From: Streptomyces sp. WM4235 | GTDB taxonomy: Bacteria; Actinomycetota; Actinomycetes; Streptomycetales; Streptomycetaceae | DNA: 48,779 nucleotides | Assembly: GCF_001279725.1 (NCBI RefSeq) | Contig: NZ_LGDE01000429.1 | Coordinates: 1 to 48,779 of the forward strand | Reading direction: 5' to 3' | In this document: one piece after another, positions 41,895 to 48,779 of the stretch | How positions within the stretch are numbered: position 1 is the stretch's first letter | How the letters are laid out: each line of letters begins with the position of its first letter | Program-made: the position numbers and the translations under genes | Notes under the pieces: generated by a model | The model's input: the letters and a program-made list of their open reading frames with translations, nothing else | The model's database searches: none | Told to the model about the DNA's origin: nothing

Positions 41895-43066
41895 GCACCA
41901 TGCGGCTGCTGCGCGATCACCCCGTCGTGCCCGGGGAGCGCTGGGTCTACTCCGCCGGGTTCAACGTCGGCCCCGCGCTGACCGACACCGCCCGGATCGA
42001 CACCGAGCTGGAGGACCTGCGCGGCCTGGCCGCGGCGGGTGCCCGGGTCGCGCTCCTCAGCCACCAGGGCAGCGCGAAGGACGGCACGGCCCGGCACCTG
42101 GACCATCTGGCCGGGTACCTCGGCCGTCGCCTGGGGCGGGAAGTCCGCTATCTGCCGGAGTGTTCCTCGCGGCAGGCCCGGCGCTGGGCCGCGGAGCTGC
42201 GCGACGGGGAGATCGCACTGTTCGGCAACGTCCGGCTGGAGGCGGGCGAGGAACGCGGCGACCGCGAACTGGCCGCGGCGCTCGCCCACCTGGGCGACCG
42301 GGTGGCGGTCGGCGGATTCTCCAAGGCACACCGCCGCCACGCCTCCAACGTCGGCATCCTCGACTTCCTCCCGGGCTACGCGGCCTCCAGCCTCTTGCGC
42401 GAGACCGAGCTGCTGCGACCGTGGGCGGCCGGTGGCGGGGCGGCCGGTTCGGTGGCCGTGCTGGGCGGCGTCAAGCCGGAGAAGACGGTGGTGGGGCTGG
42501 AGAGCCTGACGCGCACGTACGACGTGGTGATCCCCGGCGGGGTGGTGCTCAACACCCTGCTGGCGGTCAGCGGGTACGCCATCGGCGCCTCCGAGCTGGG
42601 CACCGATGCCGAGCGCTGTGCCACCGTGGCACGCACCGTGCTCGGCGGCCGGCGCCGGGCCCGCATCCACCTGCCTCGTACGGTCCTGATCGCCGGCCCC
42701 GACGGCGCGACCCGGACCGTGGCCGTCGAGGCGGGTGTCCCGGACGGCTGGGCCATCGTCGACTTCGACCTGGAGCGGTGGGCGGTGGACGCGGTACGGG
42801 AAGCCGGCCGGGTCCTGGTGGCCGGCACCCCCGGCAGACACGCCGAGGGAAACCACCGTGCCGCGGCGGCGGTGCTGGGTGCCCGTGCACCCGGCGAGCC
42901 GCACACCCTGCTGCTCGGCGGCGACACCGTCACGGAGCTTCCCTGGACCGGCCCCCGGTCCACCGGCGGCGGCTCCGCGCTGCACTACCTCGCCGACGGC
43001 ACCTGCGCCGTCTTCGAGGCACTCGAGGACAACCGGAAGAAGGGAGTCGGTGACCATGCGGCTTGA
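41891..43066 (+). CDS. Phosphoglycerate-kinase-like kinase (phosphonolactate kinase candidate)
   Basis: The 391-residue protein is a divergent phosphoglycerate kinase. N-terminal domain motifs S-H-Q-G-S-A-K-D-G (57-65), G-N-V-R-L-E-A-G-E-E (112-121) and K-A-H-R-R-H-A-S-N-V-G (145-155) match the PGK substrate site. In the C-terminal nucleotide domain, V-L-G-G-V-K-P-E-K, G-G-D-T and S-T-G-G-G-S-A match PGK ATP-site motifs. It probably phosphorylates the carboxylate of phosphonolactate, as in valinophos and phosphonothrixin biosynthesis. The start is GTG 41891, overlapping the ArgC-like stop by 4 bp; ATG 41900 is an alternative (388 residues). Confidence 0.9.
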   Translation: MSTMRLLRDHPVVPGERWVYSAGFNVGPALTDTARIDTELEDLRGLAAAGARVALLSHQGSAKDGTARHLDHLAGYLGRRLGREVRYLPECSSRQARRWAAELRDGEIALFGNVRLEAGEERGDRELAAALAHLGDRVAVGGFSKAHRRHASNVGILDFLPGYAASSLLRETELLRPWAAGGGAAGSVAVLGGVKPEKTVVGLESLTRTYDVVIPGGVVLNTLLAVSGYAIGASELGTDAERCATVARTVLGGRRRARIHLPRTVLIAGPDGATRTVAVEAGVPDGWAIVDFDLERWAVDAVREAGRVLVAGTPGRHAEGNHRAAAAVLGARAPGEPHTLLLGGDTVTELPWTGPRSTGGGSALHYLADGTCAVFEALEDNRKKGVGDHAA

Positions 43067-44183
43067 GTTCCCCGTACCCACCCACGTGGTCTTCGGGAGC
43101 GGCACCCTGGACCAGGTCGGCGCGCTCTCGGCCCAGTGGGGCGGGCACGCGCTGATCGTGTGCGGGCGCACCGCGATGCGCCGACACGGCTTCCTGGACC
43201 GGGCGGCGGATTCGCTGCGCCGGGCGGGCCTGTCGGTGACCGTCTTCGACAGGATCAGCGCCAACCCCCGGTCCGACGAGATCGACGAGGCCGTCGCGCT
43301 GGCGAGGTCACGGTCCTGCGACGTCGTGATCGGCCTCGGCGGCGGCAGCGCCATCGACGCGGCCAAGGCCGTGGCCGTGGCCGGCCCGTACGACACCGTG
43401 CGCGACATCATCGGCGAGACGCTCGCCGCCTCACCGTCCGCGCTCCCCGTCATCGCCGTGCCGACCACGGCCGGCAGCGGGTCCGAGGTCACCAAGGGGG
43501 CCATCGTCACCGACGTCGTCCGGGGCTTCAAGTCCGGCATCCGGGGCGACGACGTCTTCCCCAAGGTCGCCATCGTGGACCCGGACCTCACCGCGCCCCT
43601 CCCGGTCGCGGTCGCCGTCGAGACCGCCTTCGACGCGCTCGCCCACGCGATCGAGGGCCATGTGGCGGCCCGCGCGACGGACGAGAGCCGGTCCCACGCG
43701 CGGCACGCCATCGCGCTGATCCGCGACCACCTGCCCCTGGTCGCCGCCGGGAACGCCGGCCCGCGGACGCGGGAGGCGATGGCCCACGCCGCACTGCTCG
43801 GCGGCGTCAACGTCGCCTGCGCGAGCACCTGTCTGCCGCACCGGCTCCAGCAGGCGATGGGCGCGGTCCGGCGGATCGACGTACCGCACGGCAGGGGCCT
43901 GGCCCTGCTCTACCCCGCCTGGCTGCGCACCGTGCATCCGCACGCCGAGGACGGTCTCGCCGATGTCGCCGAGGCCCTGGGCCACCACGACATCCACCAG
44001 GCCGTGTCCGGCGTGCTGGACACGACGGGGCTGGCGACCGGACTGGAGGACTGGGGGTTCACCGCACGCGACATCGACACGTTCGTCGAGGGCATCAGCG
44101 GGAATCTCGACAACGATCCCACCCCGGACATCGACACCGACCTCATCCGGCACATCTACGCGGAGTCCTTCCGCACGCCGTGA
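43056..44183 (+). CDS. Iron-containing (group III) alcohol dehydrogenase
   Basis: A 375-residue Fe-dependent alcohol dehydrogenase. The NAD(P)-binding G-G-G-S-A-I-D is at 95-101 and the T-T-A-G-S-G-S-E segment follows at about 137-144. Metal ligands are Asp193 and His197 (F-D-A-L-A-H-A-I-E), the His of the C-L-P-H-R segment and the His of P-H-G-R-G. The family includes phosphonoacetaldehyde reductases of phosphonate pathways. Here it probably reduces phosphonolactaldehyde to 2,3-dihydroxypropylphosphonate. The start is ATG 43056, with AGGGAG 9 bp upstream, overlapping the PGK-like gene by 11 bp. It is the last gene of the operon, followed by a hairpin. Confidence 0.92.
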   Translation: MRLEFPVPTHVVFGSGTLDQVGALSAQWGGHALIVCGRTAMRRHGFLDRAADSLRRAGLSVTVFDRISANPRSDEIDEAVALARSRSCDVVIGLGGGSAIDAAKAVAVAGPYDTVRDIIGETLAASPSALPVIAVPTTAGSGSEVTKGAIVTDVVRGFKSGIRGDDVFPKVAIVDPDLTAPLPVAVAVETAFDALAHAIEGHVAARATDESRSHARHAIALIRDHLPLVAAGNAGPRTREAMAHAALLGGVNVACASTCLPHRLQQAMGAVRRIDVPHGRGLALLYPAWLRTVHPHAEDGLADVAEALGHHDIHQAVSGVLDTTGLATGLEDWGFTARDIDTFVEGISGNLDNDPTPDIDTDLIRHIYAESFRTP

Positions 44184-44233
44184 GTCACACCAAGGCGGCC
44201 GACATCGTGCGTCGGTGACGTCCTGTCACACCG

Positions 44234-44272
44234 AATCCCTCCGGCCCGGCCCCTGGTCCGGCCGGAGGGATT
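44234..44272. terminator. Hairpin terminator at the end of the phosphonate operon
   Basis: A perfect 13-bp inverted repeat (AATCCCTCCGGCC with GGCCGGAGGGATT, arms 44234-44246 and 44260-44272) has a 13-nt loop. It lies 50 bp after the iron dehydrogenase stop and 56 bp before the end of the convergent nitrate reductase gene, so it marks the right edge of the cluster and may stop both transcripts. Confidence 0.85.
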
Positions 44273-44328
44273 CCGGTGCCCGGGATCTGGCAGGCGCGCC
44301 CGGGCCGCCGGTCGGTTCCGTGGCCGGA

Positions 44329-47300
44329 TCAGTAGACGTCGCGGGCGTAGCGCCGGTCCGCGGCGAGCTGCTTCAGGTACGCGGTCGCCTCGTCGGCGCT
44401 CAGGCCGCCGTGGGTCACGGCCACGTCGCGCAGGGCCCGGTCCACGTCCTTGGCCATGCGGCTCGCGTCGCCGCACACGTAGAAGTGGGCGCCGTCCTGG
44501 AGCCAGGACCACAGTTGGGCGCCGTGCTCGCGCATGCGGTCCTGGACGTAGACCTTGGTCCGCTGGTCGCGGGAGAAGGCCAGGTCGAGGCGGCTGAGGG
44601 TGCCGTGCCGGTGGAGTTCCTCCAGTTCGGTGCGGTACGAGAAGTCGGTGGCGCGGCGCTGTTCGCCGAAGAACAGCCAGTTGGCGCCCGGGTGGCCGAG
44701 GGCGCGGCGGTGTTCGAGGAAGCCCATGAACGGGGCGATGCCGGTGCCGGGGCCGACCATGACGGCCGGGGTGTCGGGGCCGGCGGGCGGCCGGAAGTTC
44801 GCCGAGCGCCGGACGAACAGCGGTACGGGTGTGCCCGGTTCGGCGTCGGCGAGGAAGCCGGAGGCGACGCCCTTGCGCCGGTGGCCGCGCGGTCCCTCGT
44901 AGCGCAGGACGGACACGGTCAGGCTGACCTCGCGCGGGTCGACGAGGGGGCTGGAGGAGATCGAGTAGAGGCGGGGGCGGAGCGGTTTGAGGCGGTCGAC
45001 CCACTCCTGGGCGCCGAGTCGGACCGGGAACTCGGCCAGGACGTCGACGGGCTGTCGCCCCCAGGTCCAGCGGGCGAGGCCGTCCTTGTTGTCGGGGCGC
45101 GTCAGGTGCTTCAGGGTGCGGTCGCCGGTCTGTTCGGTGATGAGGCGCAGCAGGTCGGTGGTGACGCGCGTGATGTCCAGGTGTCGGTGGAGCGCCTCGG
45201 CGAACGGCATCGGGTCGTGGCCGTCGACGGCGACCTCGGCGTCCGGGGACAGGCCGGTGGCGGCCAGCCATTGCGTCACCAGCTCGGGGCAGTTGACGGG
45301 CTGGACCCCGAGGGCGTCGCCGGCCTCGTACGCGGGGCCGTCCTCGCCCAGGTCGAAGGTGAACCGGCGGATCTCCTTGGCGGCGCCGGGCAGGCTCAGC
45401 AGCCGGTTGCCGGACAGTCGGGCGAGGTGCGGGGCGTCCTTGCGCGCGGGGCCCGCGGTGGTAGGGGACACGGGGGCCGGTGCGGGCTCGGGGCCGGCCG
45501 GGGGGTGCGGGGCGCCGGTCAGGGCGGTGCGGATCCGCTCCAGCCACTGCCGGGCCGGTTCCTCGTAGTCGGGCTCGCAGTCGACCCGGGGCAGGAGGCG
45601 CACGGCCCCGAGTTCGTCGAGGCGCCGGTCGAGCCGGCGGCCGTGGCCGCAGAAGGCGTCGTACTGGGAGTCGCCGAGGGCCAGTACGGCGTACCGGACG
45701 TCCTGGAACGCGGGGGCGGCAAGGTCGCCGAGCGCCTCCCAGAACCCGGCCCCGTTGTCGGGGGCGTCGCCGTCGCCGAACGTGCTGGTGACGACCAGCA
45801 GGTCGGTGCCGGCGGTCAGGGAGAGCGGCGTGCGGTCCGCCATGTCGTGCACGGCCGCCGGGTACCCGTCCGCGGCCAGTCGGTCGCCGATGGTGGTGGC
45901 GAGGTCCTCGGCGTTGCCCGTCTGGGAGGCCCACAGGACCACGATCCGTCGGGCCGGGGTGTCCGGGGCGGAGGGGTCCGACGCCCCGCCCGGTGTGGTT
46001 TCCGGGGGCGCGGGCGGTCCCGCGGGCGGCTCGGGTGGCGCCGGCCGCGCACGGGAGTACGTACCGGCGAGGACGCCGTCGATCCAGAGCGCGTGCGCGG
46101 CCTCGAACGGGGCGTCCGGGGGGAGCGTGGGAACGCCCGCGCCGGGCGGTGCGGCGGCGAGTCCGGTGAGGAAGCCGGAGAGGTAGCGGCGCTCGTGGTC
46201 GGCGAGGACCGGTGGCGCGATGTCGCCGGGGCCGCACAGCGCCGCCAGGGCGGGGACGGGCGCGGGGGCGGCCCGCGGGGTGGTCGTCTCGGCGGCTCCG
46301 GCCGGCGCCGGGGGCGTGGCGGGCAGCGGGGCCCGGGTCCTGGTCAGTGTCACCGCGCAGGCCTTGAACTCGGGTTGGAAGGAGATCGGGTCGACGGCGT
46401 CGTTCGTGACGGCGTTCACGCCGAGGTATTCGCCGAACAGGTCGTTCCAGTGGAAGGGGGCGAAGCAGTTCCCCGGCCTGACCCGGTCGGTGACGACGGC
46501 GGGCAGCACCGCCCGGCCCCGCCGGGAGGCCACCTCCACGCCGTCGCCGGCGGTGATGCCGAGGGAGGCCGCGTCCCGCGGGTGGATCTCGACGAACGGC
46601 CCGGGGTTGAGTTTGTTCAGCTTGGCGACCCGGCCCGTCTTGGTCAGGGTGTGCCACTGGTGCTGGAGACGCCCGGTGTTGAGGACGAACGGGTAGTCGT
46701 CGTCGGGCAGTTCGGCGGCGGGGAGGTGCGGGCGGGCGTGGAAGACGGCCCGCCCGGTGTCGGTCGGGAACACCAGGCGGGGGCGGGTGCCGTCCGGGCG
46801 CTCGACCAGGGTCTGGCTGACGCCGTCGTTGAGGTAGCGGATCGGGTTGCGGTCGGGGCCGCCGGGCGCGGCCGGCCACTGCACGGGGGTGGAGCGCAGC
46901 CGTTCGTAGGTGACGCCGCGCAGGTCCCAGCCGGTCCGGGGGTTCCAGGCCTGCCGCAGTTCCTCGAACACCTCCTCGGCGCAGGTGTACGTGAACGCGT
47001 CGGCGAATCCCATCTCGCAGGCGACCCGGGCGATCAACCGCCAGTCGGGGACCGCCTGACCGGGCGGGTCGGCGGCTCCCGGGACCAGGGTGAGGTTGCG
47101 CTCGGAGTTGATCATCACCCCGTCCGACTCGGACCACAGGGTGGCGGGGAGCACGATGTCGGCGTAGGCGTTCGTCTCGGTCTCCGCGAACACGTCCTGG
47201 GTGATGACCAGTTCGGCGGTCTCCAGGGCCTTGATGACCGTGCCGCGGTTGGCGACCGAGGCGACCGGGTTGGTGCAGATGATCCAGCACGCCTTGATCG

Positions 47301-48513
47301 CGCCGGCTGCCATCTCCTCGAACATCTCCACGGTGCCGCGCCCGACGTCGGTCCGCAGGGTGCCGCGCGGCACGCCCCACAGGTCCTCGGTGAACTCGCG
47401 GTCCTCGTCGACCAGTACGGAGCGTTGCCCGGGCAGGCCGGGCCCCATGTAGCCCATCTCCCGGCCGCCCATGGCGTTGGGCTGGCCGGTGAGGGAGAAG
47501 GGGCCGCTGCCGGGTCGGCAGATCGCGCCGGTGGCCAGGTGCAGGTTGACCAGGGCGTTGGTGTTCCACGTGCCGTGGGTGGACTGGTTCAGGCCCATGG
47601 TCCAGCAGCTCGTCCACTCCCCCGCCTCGCCGATCCAGCGGGCGGCGAGGCGGATGTCCGCCTCGGGTATGCCGGTGATCTCGGAGACCCTGTCGGGCGG
47701 GTAGTCCGCCAGGAAGGCGGGCATGGCCTCCCAGCCCTCGGTGTGGGCGGCGATGAACTCGGGGTCGGTCCGGCCGTTCTCGACGAGCAGGTGCAGCAGG
47801 CCGTTGAGGAGGGCCAGATCGGTGCCCGGCCTGATCTGGAGGAACAGGTCCGCCTTGTCGGCGGTGGCGGTGCGCCGGGGGTCGACGACGACGAGTCGGG
47901 CGCCGGCGGCCTTGACGCGGTCCATCATCCGCAGGAAGAGGATGGGGTGGCAGTCGGCCATGTTGGCGCCGATGACGAGGAACGCGTCGGCGTGCTCGAA
48001 GTCCTCGTACGAGCCCGGCGGCCCGTCGGCGCCCAGCGAGGACTTGTAGCCGCTGCCGGCGCTCGCCATGCACAGCCGGGAGTTGGACTCGATCCGGCTG
48101 GTGCGCAGGAAGCCCTTGGCGAGCTTGTTCGCCAGGTACTGGGCCTCCAGGGACATCTGGCCGGAGACGTAGAGCGCGAGTGCGTCGGGGCCGTGCGCGT
48201 CGAGGATCTCCCGGAGGCGGCGGGCCGTCTCGGTGACGGCGGCGTCCACGTCGGCGGGGACGGGTTCGCAGCCGCGGTCCCGGCGGATCAGCGCGGTCTC
48301 CAGTCGGCCGGGCGCGGCCGTCATGTCGACGTGGGTGGCGCCCTTGGTGCACAGGCGTCCGGAGTTCGCGGGGTGCTGCCGGTCGCCGGTCACCTTCACC
48401 GGGGTCCGGCGTCCGTCGGGGCCGCGGGCGAGGTCCAACACGATCCCGCAGCCGACCCCGCAGTAGGAGCAGACCGTCCGTACCCGGCTGGTCGCCGCAT
48501 CCGCATCGGCCAC
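44329..48513 (-). CDS. nasA: Assimilatory nitrate reductase fused to CysJ-like flavoprotein reductase
   Basis: A 1394-residue fusion. Residues 1 to about 760 are a molybdopterin-bis-MGD nitrate reductase with an N-terminal [4Fe-4S] motif C15-x2-C18-x3-C22 (C-S-Y-C-G-V-G-C) and a fourth Cys in G-R-L-C-T-K-G. About 860-1000 is a flavodoxin domain (W-A-S-Q-T-G-N-A). About 1040-1394 is a NADPH-cytochrome-P450/CysJ-type FAD-NADPH module ([18 protein letters not shown] and the terminal D-V-Y). This passes electrons from NADPH to nitrate within one chain. Start: GTG 48513, just before the Fe-S motif with a GGGGGG stretch upstream; the upstream in-frame start at 48660 looks unnatural. It is a nitrogen-assimilation gene, outside the phosphonate cluster. 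Confidence 0.9.
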   Translation of the reverse strand: MADADAATSRVRTVCSYCGVGCGIVLDLARGPDGRRTPVKVTGDRQHPANSGRLCTKGATHVDMTAAPGRLETALIRRDRGCEPVPADVDAAVTETARRLREILDAHGPDALALYVSGQMSLEAQYLANKLAKGFLRTSRIESNSRLCMASAGSGYKSSLGADGPPGSYEDFEHADAFLVIGANMADCHPILFLRMMDRVKAAGARLVVVDPRRTATADKADLFLQIRPGTDLALLNGLLHLLVENGRTDPEFIAAHTEGWEAMPAFLADYPPDRVSEITGIPEADIRLAARWIGEAGEWTSCWTMGLNQSTHGTWNTNALVNLHLATGAICRPGSGPFSLTGQPNAMGGREMGYMGPGLPGQRSVLVDEDREFTEDLWGVPRGTLRTDVGRGTVEMFEEMAAGAIKACWIICTNPVASVANRGTVIKALETAELVITQDVFAETETNAYADIVLPATLWSESDGVMINSERNLTLVPGAADPPGQAVPDWRLIARVACEMGFADAFTYTCAEEVFEELRQAWNPRTGWDLRGVTYERLRSTPVQWPAAPGGPDRNPIRYLNDGVSQTLVERPDGTRPRLVFPTDTGRAVFHARPHLPAAELPDDDYPFVLNTGRLQHQWHTLTKTGRVAKLNKLNPGPFVEIHPRDAASLGITAGDGVEVASRRGRAVLPAVVTDRVRPGNCFAPFHWNDLFGEYLGVNAVTNDAVDPISFQPEFKACAVTLTRTRAPLPATPPAPAGAAETTTPRAAPAPVPALAALCGPGDIAPPVLADHERRYLSGFLTGLAAAPPGAGVPTLPPDAPFEAAHALWIDGVLAGTYSRARPAPPEPPAGPPAPPETTPGGASDPSAPDTPARRIVVLWASQTGNAEDLATTIGDRLAADGYPAAVHDMADRTPLSLTAGTDLLVVTSTFGDGDAPDNGAGFWEALGDLAAPAFQDVRYAVLALGDSQYDAFCGHGRRLDRRLDELGAVRLLPRVDCEPDYEEPARQWLERIRTALTGAPHPPAGPEPAPAPVSPTTAGPARKDAPHLARLSGNRLLSLPGAAKEIRRFTFDLGEDGPAYEAGDALGVQPVNCPELVTQWLAATGLSPDAEVAVDGHDPMPFAEALHRHLDITRVTTDLLRLITEQTGDRTLKHLTRPDNKDGLARWTWGRQPVDVLAEFPVRLGAQEWVDRLKPLRPRLYSISSSPLVDPREVSLTVSVLRYEGPRGHRRKGVASGFLADAEPGTPVPLFVRRSANFRPPAGPDTPAVMVGPGTGIAPFMGFLEHRRALGHPGANWLFFGEQRRATDFSYRTELEELHRHGTLSRLDLAFSRDQRTKVYVQDRMREHGAQLWSWLQDGAHFYVCGDASRMAKDVDRALRDVAVTHGGLSADEATAYLKQLAADRRYARDVY

Positions 48514-48593
48514 AGGAGCCCCCCGTCGGGAACACCGGGTGGCGCCGGGAGCTTCCGGACGCCACCGGGGTGCGCGGGTCCGTCCCGCGACCC

Positions 48594-48779
48594 TCACCGT
48601 AGGAAGCCCGTGTTGCGCGCGCGTGACGGGCGGGACCGCGCGGGCGTTACGACGAACCACACACCCGGCGGGCGGCGGGCGTGAGGTGCGGGGGCGCGGG
48701 GGGCCCAGCCGAGCCGGTCCATCCCGGCCATCCCCAGCAGCGGGTCCAGGACCCGTTCCTTGGCGGCGGCGTACGAGGC
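48594..48779 (-). CDS. 3' end of an unidentified minus-strand gene
   Basis: From the window edge to the TGA at 48594 there are 61 open codons on the minus strand. The first 25 residues ([17 protein letters not shown]) look like real protein. The rest is Pro/Arg-rich and could be a low-complexity tail or an overrun. If real, this gene lies 80 bp upstream of the nitrate reductase in the same direction. Its family cannot be judged from this fragment. Confidence 0.35.
   Translation of the reverse strand, partial: ASYAAAKERVLDPLLGMAGMDRLGWAPRAPAPHARRPPGVWFVVTPARSRPSRARNTGFLR

Noticed and set aside
40815..43066. ArgC and PGK homologues as primary arginine or glycolysis genes
   Set aside because: No other arg or glycolytic genes accompany them, both are divergent, and they are embedded by overlaps in a pepM operon, where a kinase-reductase pair is established for phosphonolactate reduction.

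Overview
The window is high-GC actinobacterial DNA, almost certainly Streptomyces or a close relative. The signs are very strong G/C bias at third codon positions, GTG and TTG starts, dense ATGA-overlapping operons, a single rare TTA leucine codon, and a fused actinobacterial-type nitrate reductase. Most of the window is secondary metabolism. No rRNA, tRNA, CRISPR array or intact insertion sequence was seen.

Left block (1-11.6 kb). A minus-strand group (DAHP synthase, EhpF/GriD-like adenylating enzyme, start of a third gene cut by the window edge) diverges from a plus-strand operon. That operon holds a kynurenine-formamidase-like cyclase, a 37-codon mini-ORF, an aldehyde-dehydrogenase-type acyl reductase, an unrecognised helical protein, two ATP-grasp ligases, an MFS exporter and a third protein with an ATP-grasp-like signature. 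This looks like a shikimate-fed pathway in which a carboxylic acid is activated and reduced and amide bonds are made by ATP-grasp enzymes. The product is unknown and the block continues off the left edge.

Middle block (11.7-18.9 kb). It contains an FAD-linked oxidase with an ArsR-like regulator, a divergent MFS transporter with a siderophore-interacting flavoprotein, and a large membrane glycosyltransferase. Strong hairpin terminators at 11610-11645 and 16291-16340 separate these units.

LuxC/LuxE block (19.3-26.9 kb, minus strand). Five genes are joined end to end by 4-bp overlaps: a PaaK-type ligase, an MFS exporter, a GNAT protein, a LuxE acyl-protein synthetase, and a LuxC reductase fused to a second PaaK-type ligase. 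A perfect 16-bp palindrome lies just upstream.

Phosphonate block (27.8-44.2 kb, plus strand) is the most exciting part. PEP mutase is followed by a split transketolase, an acetolactate-synthase-like enzyme, a stand-alone condensation protein, a phytanoyl-CoA-type oxygenase, an adenylation domain fused to a 2-hydroxyacid dehydrogenase, a zinc alcohol dehydrogenase, an ArgC-like reductase, a PGK-like kinase and an iron alcohol dehydrogenase. The dehydrogenase/kinase/reductase/alcohol dehydrogenase set matches the known route from phosphonopyruvate via phosphonolactate and phosphonolactaldehyde to 2,3-dihydroxypropylphosphonate (valinophos, phosphonothrixin). The zinc dehydrogenase plus the two thiamine-diphosphate enzymes match the later phosphonothrixin steps. 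The added carrier protein, adenylation domain (Thr-like code), condensation enzyme and oxygenase suggest an undescribed aminoacylated or oxidised phosphonothrixin relative. The only TTA codon noticed lies next to the PEP mutase start, which suggests bldA control.

Right end (44.3-48.8 kb). After a hairpin there is a minus-strand assimilatory nitrate reductase fused to a CysJ-like flavoprotein reductase, which marks the right border of the phosphonate cluster. The tail of one more minus-strand reading frame follows at the edge.
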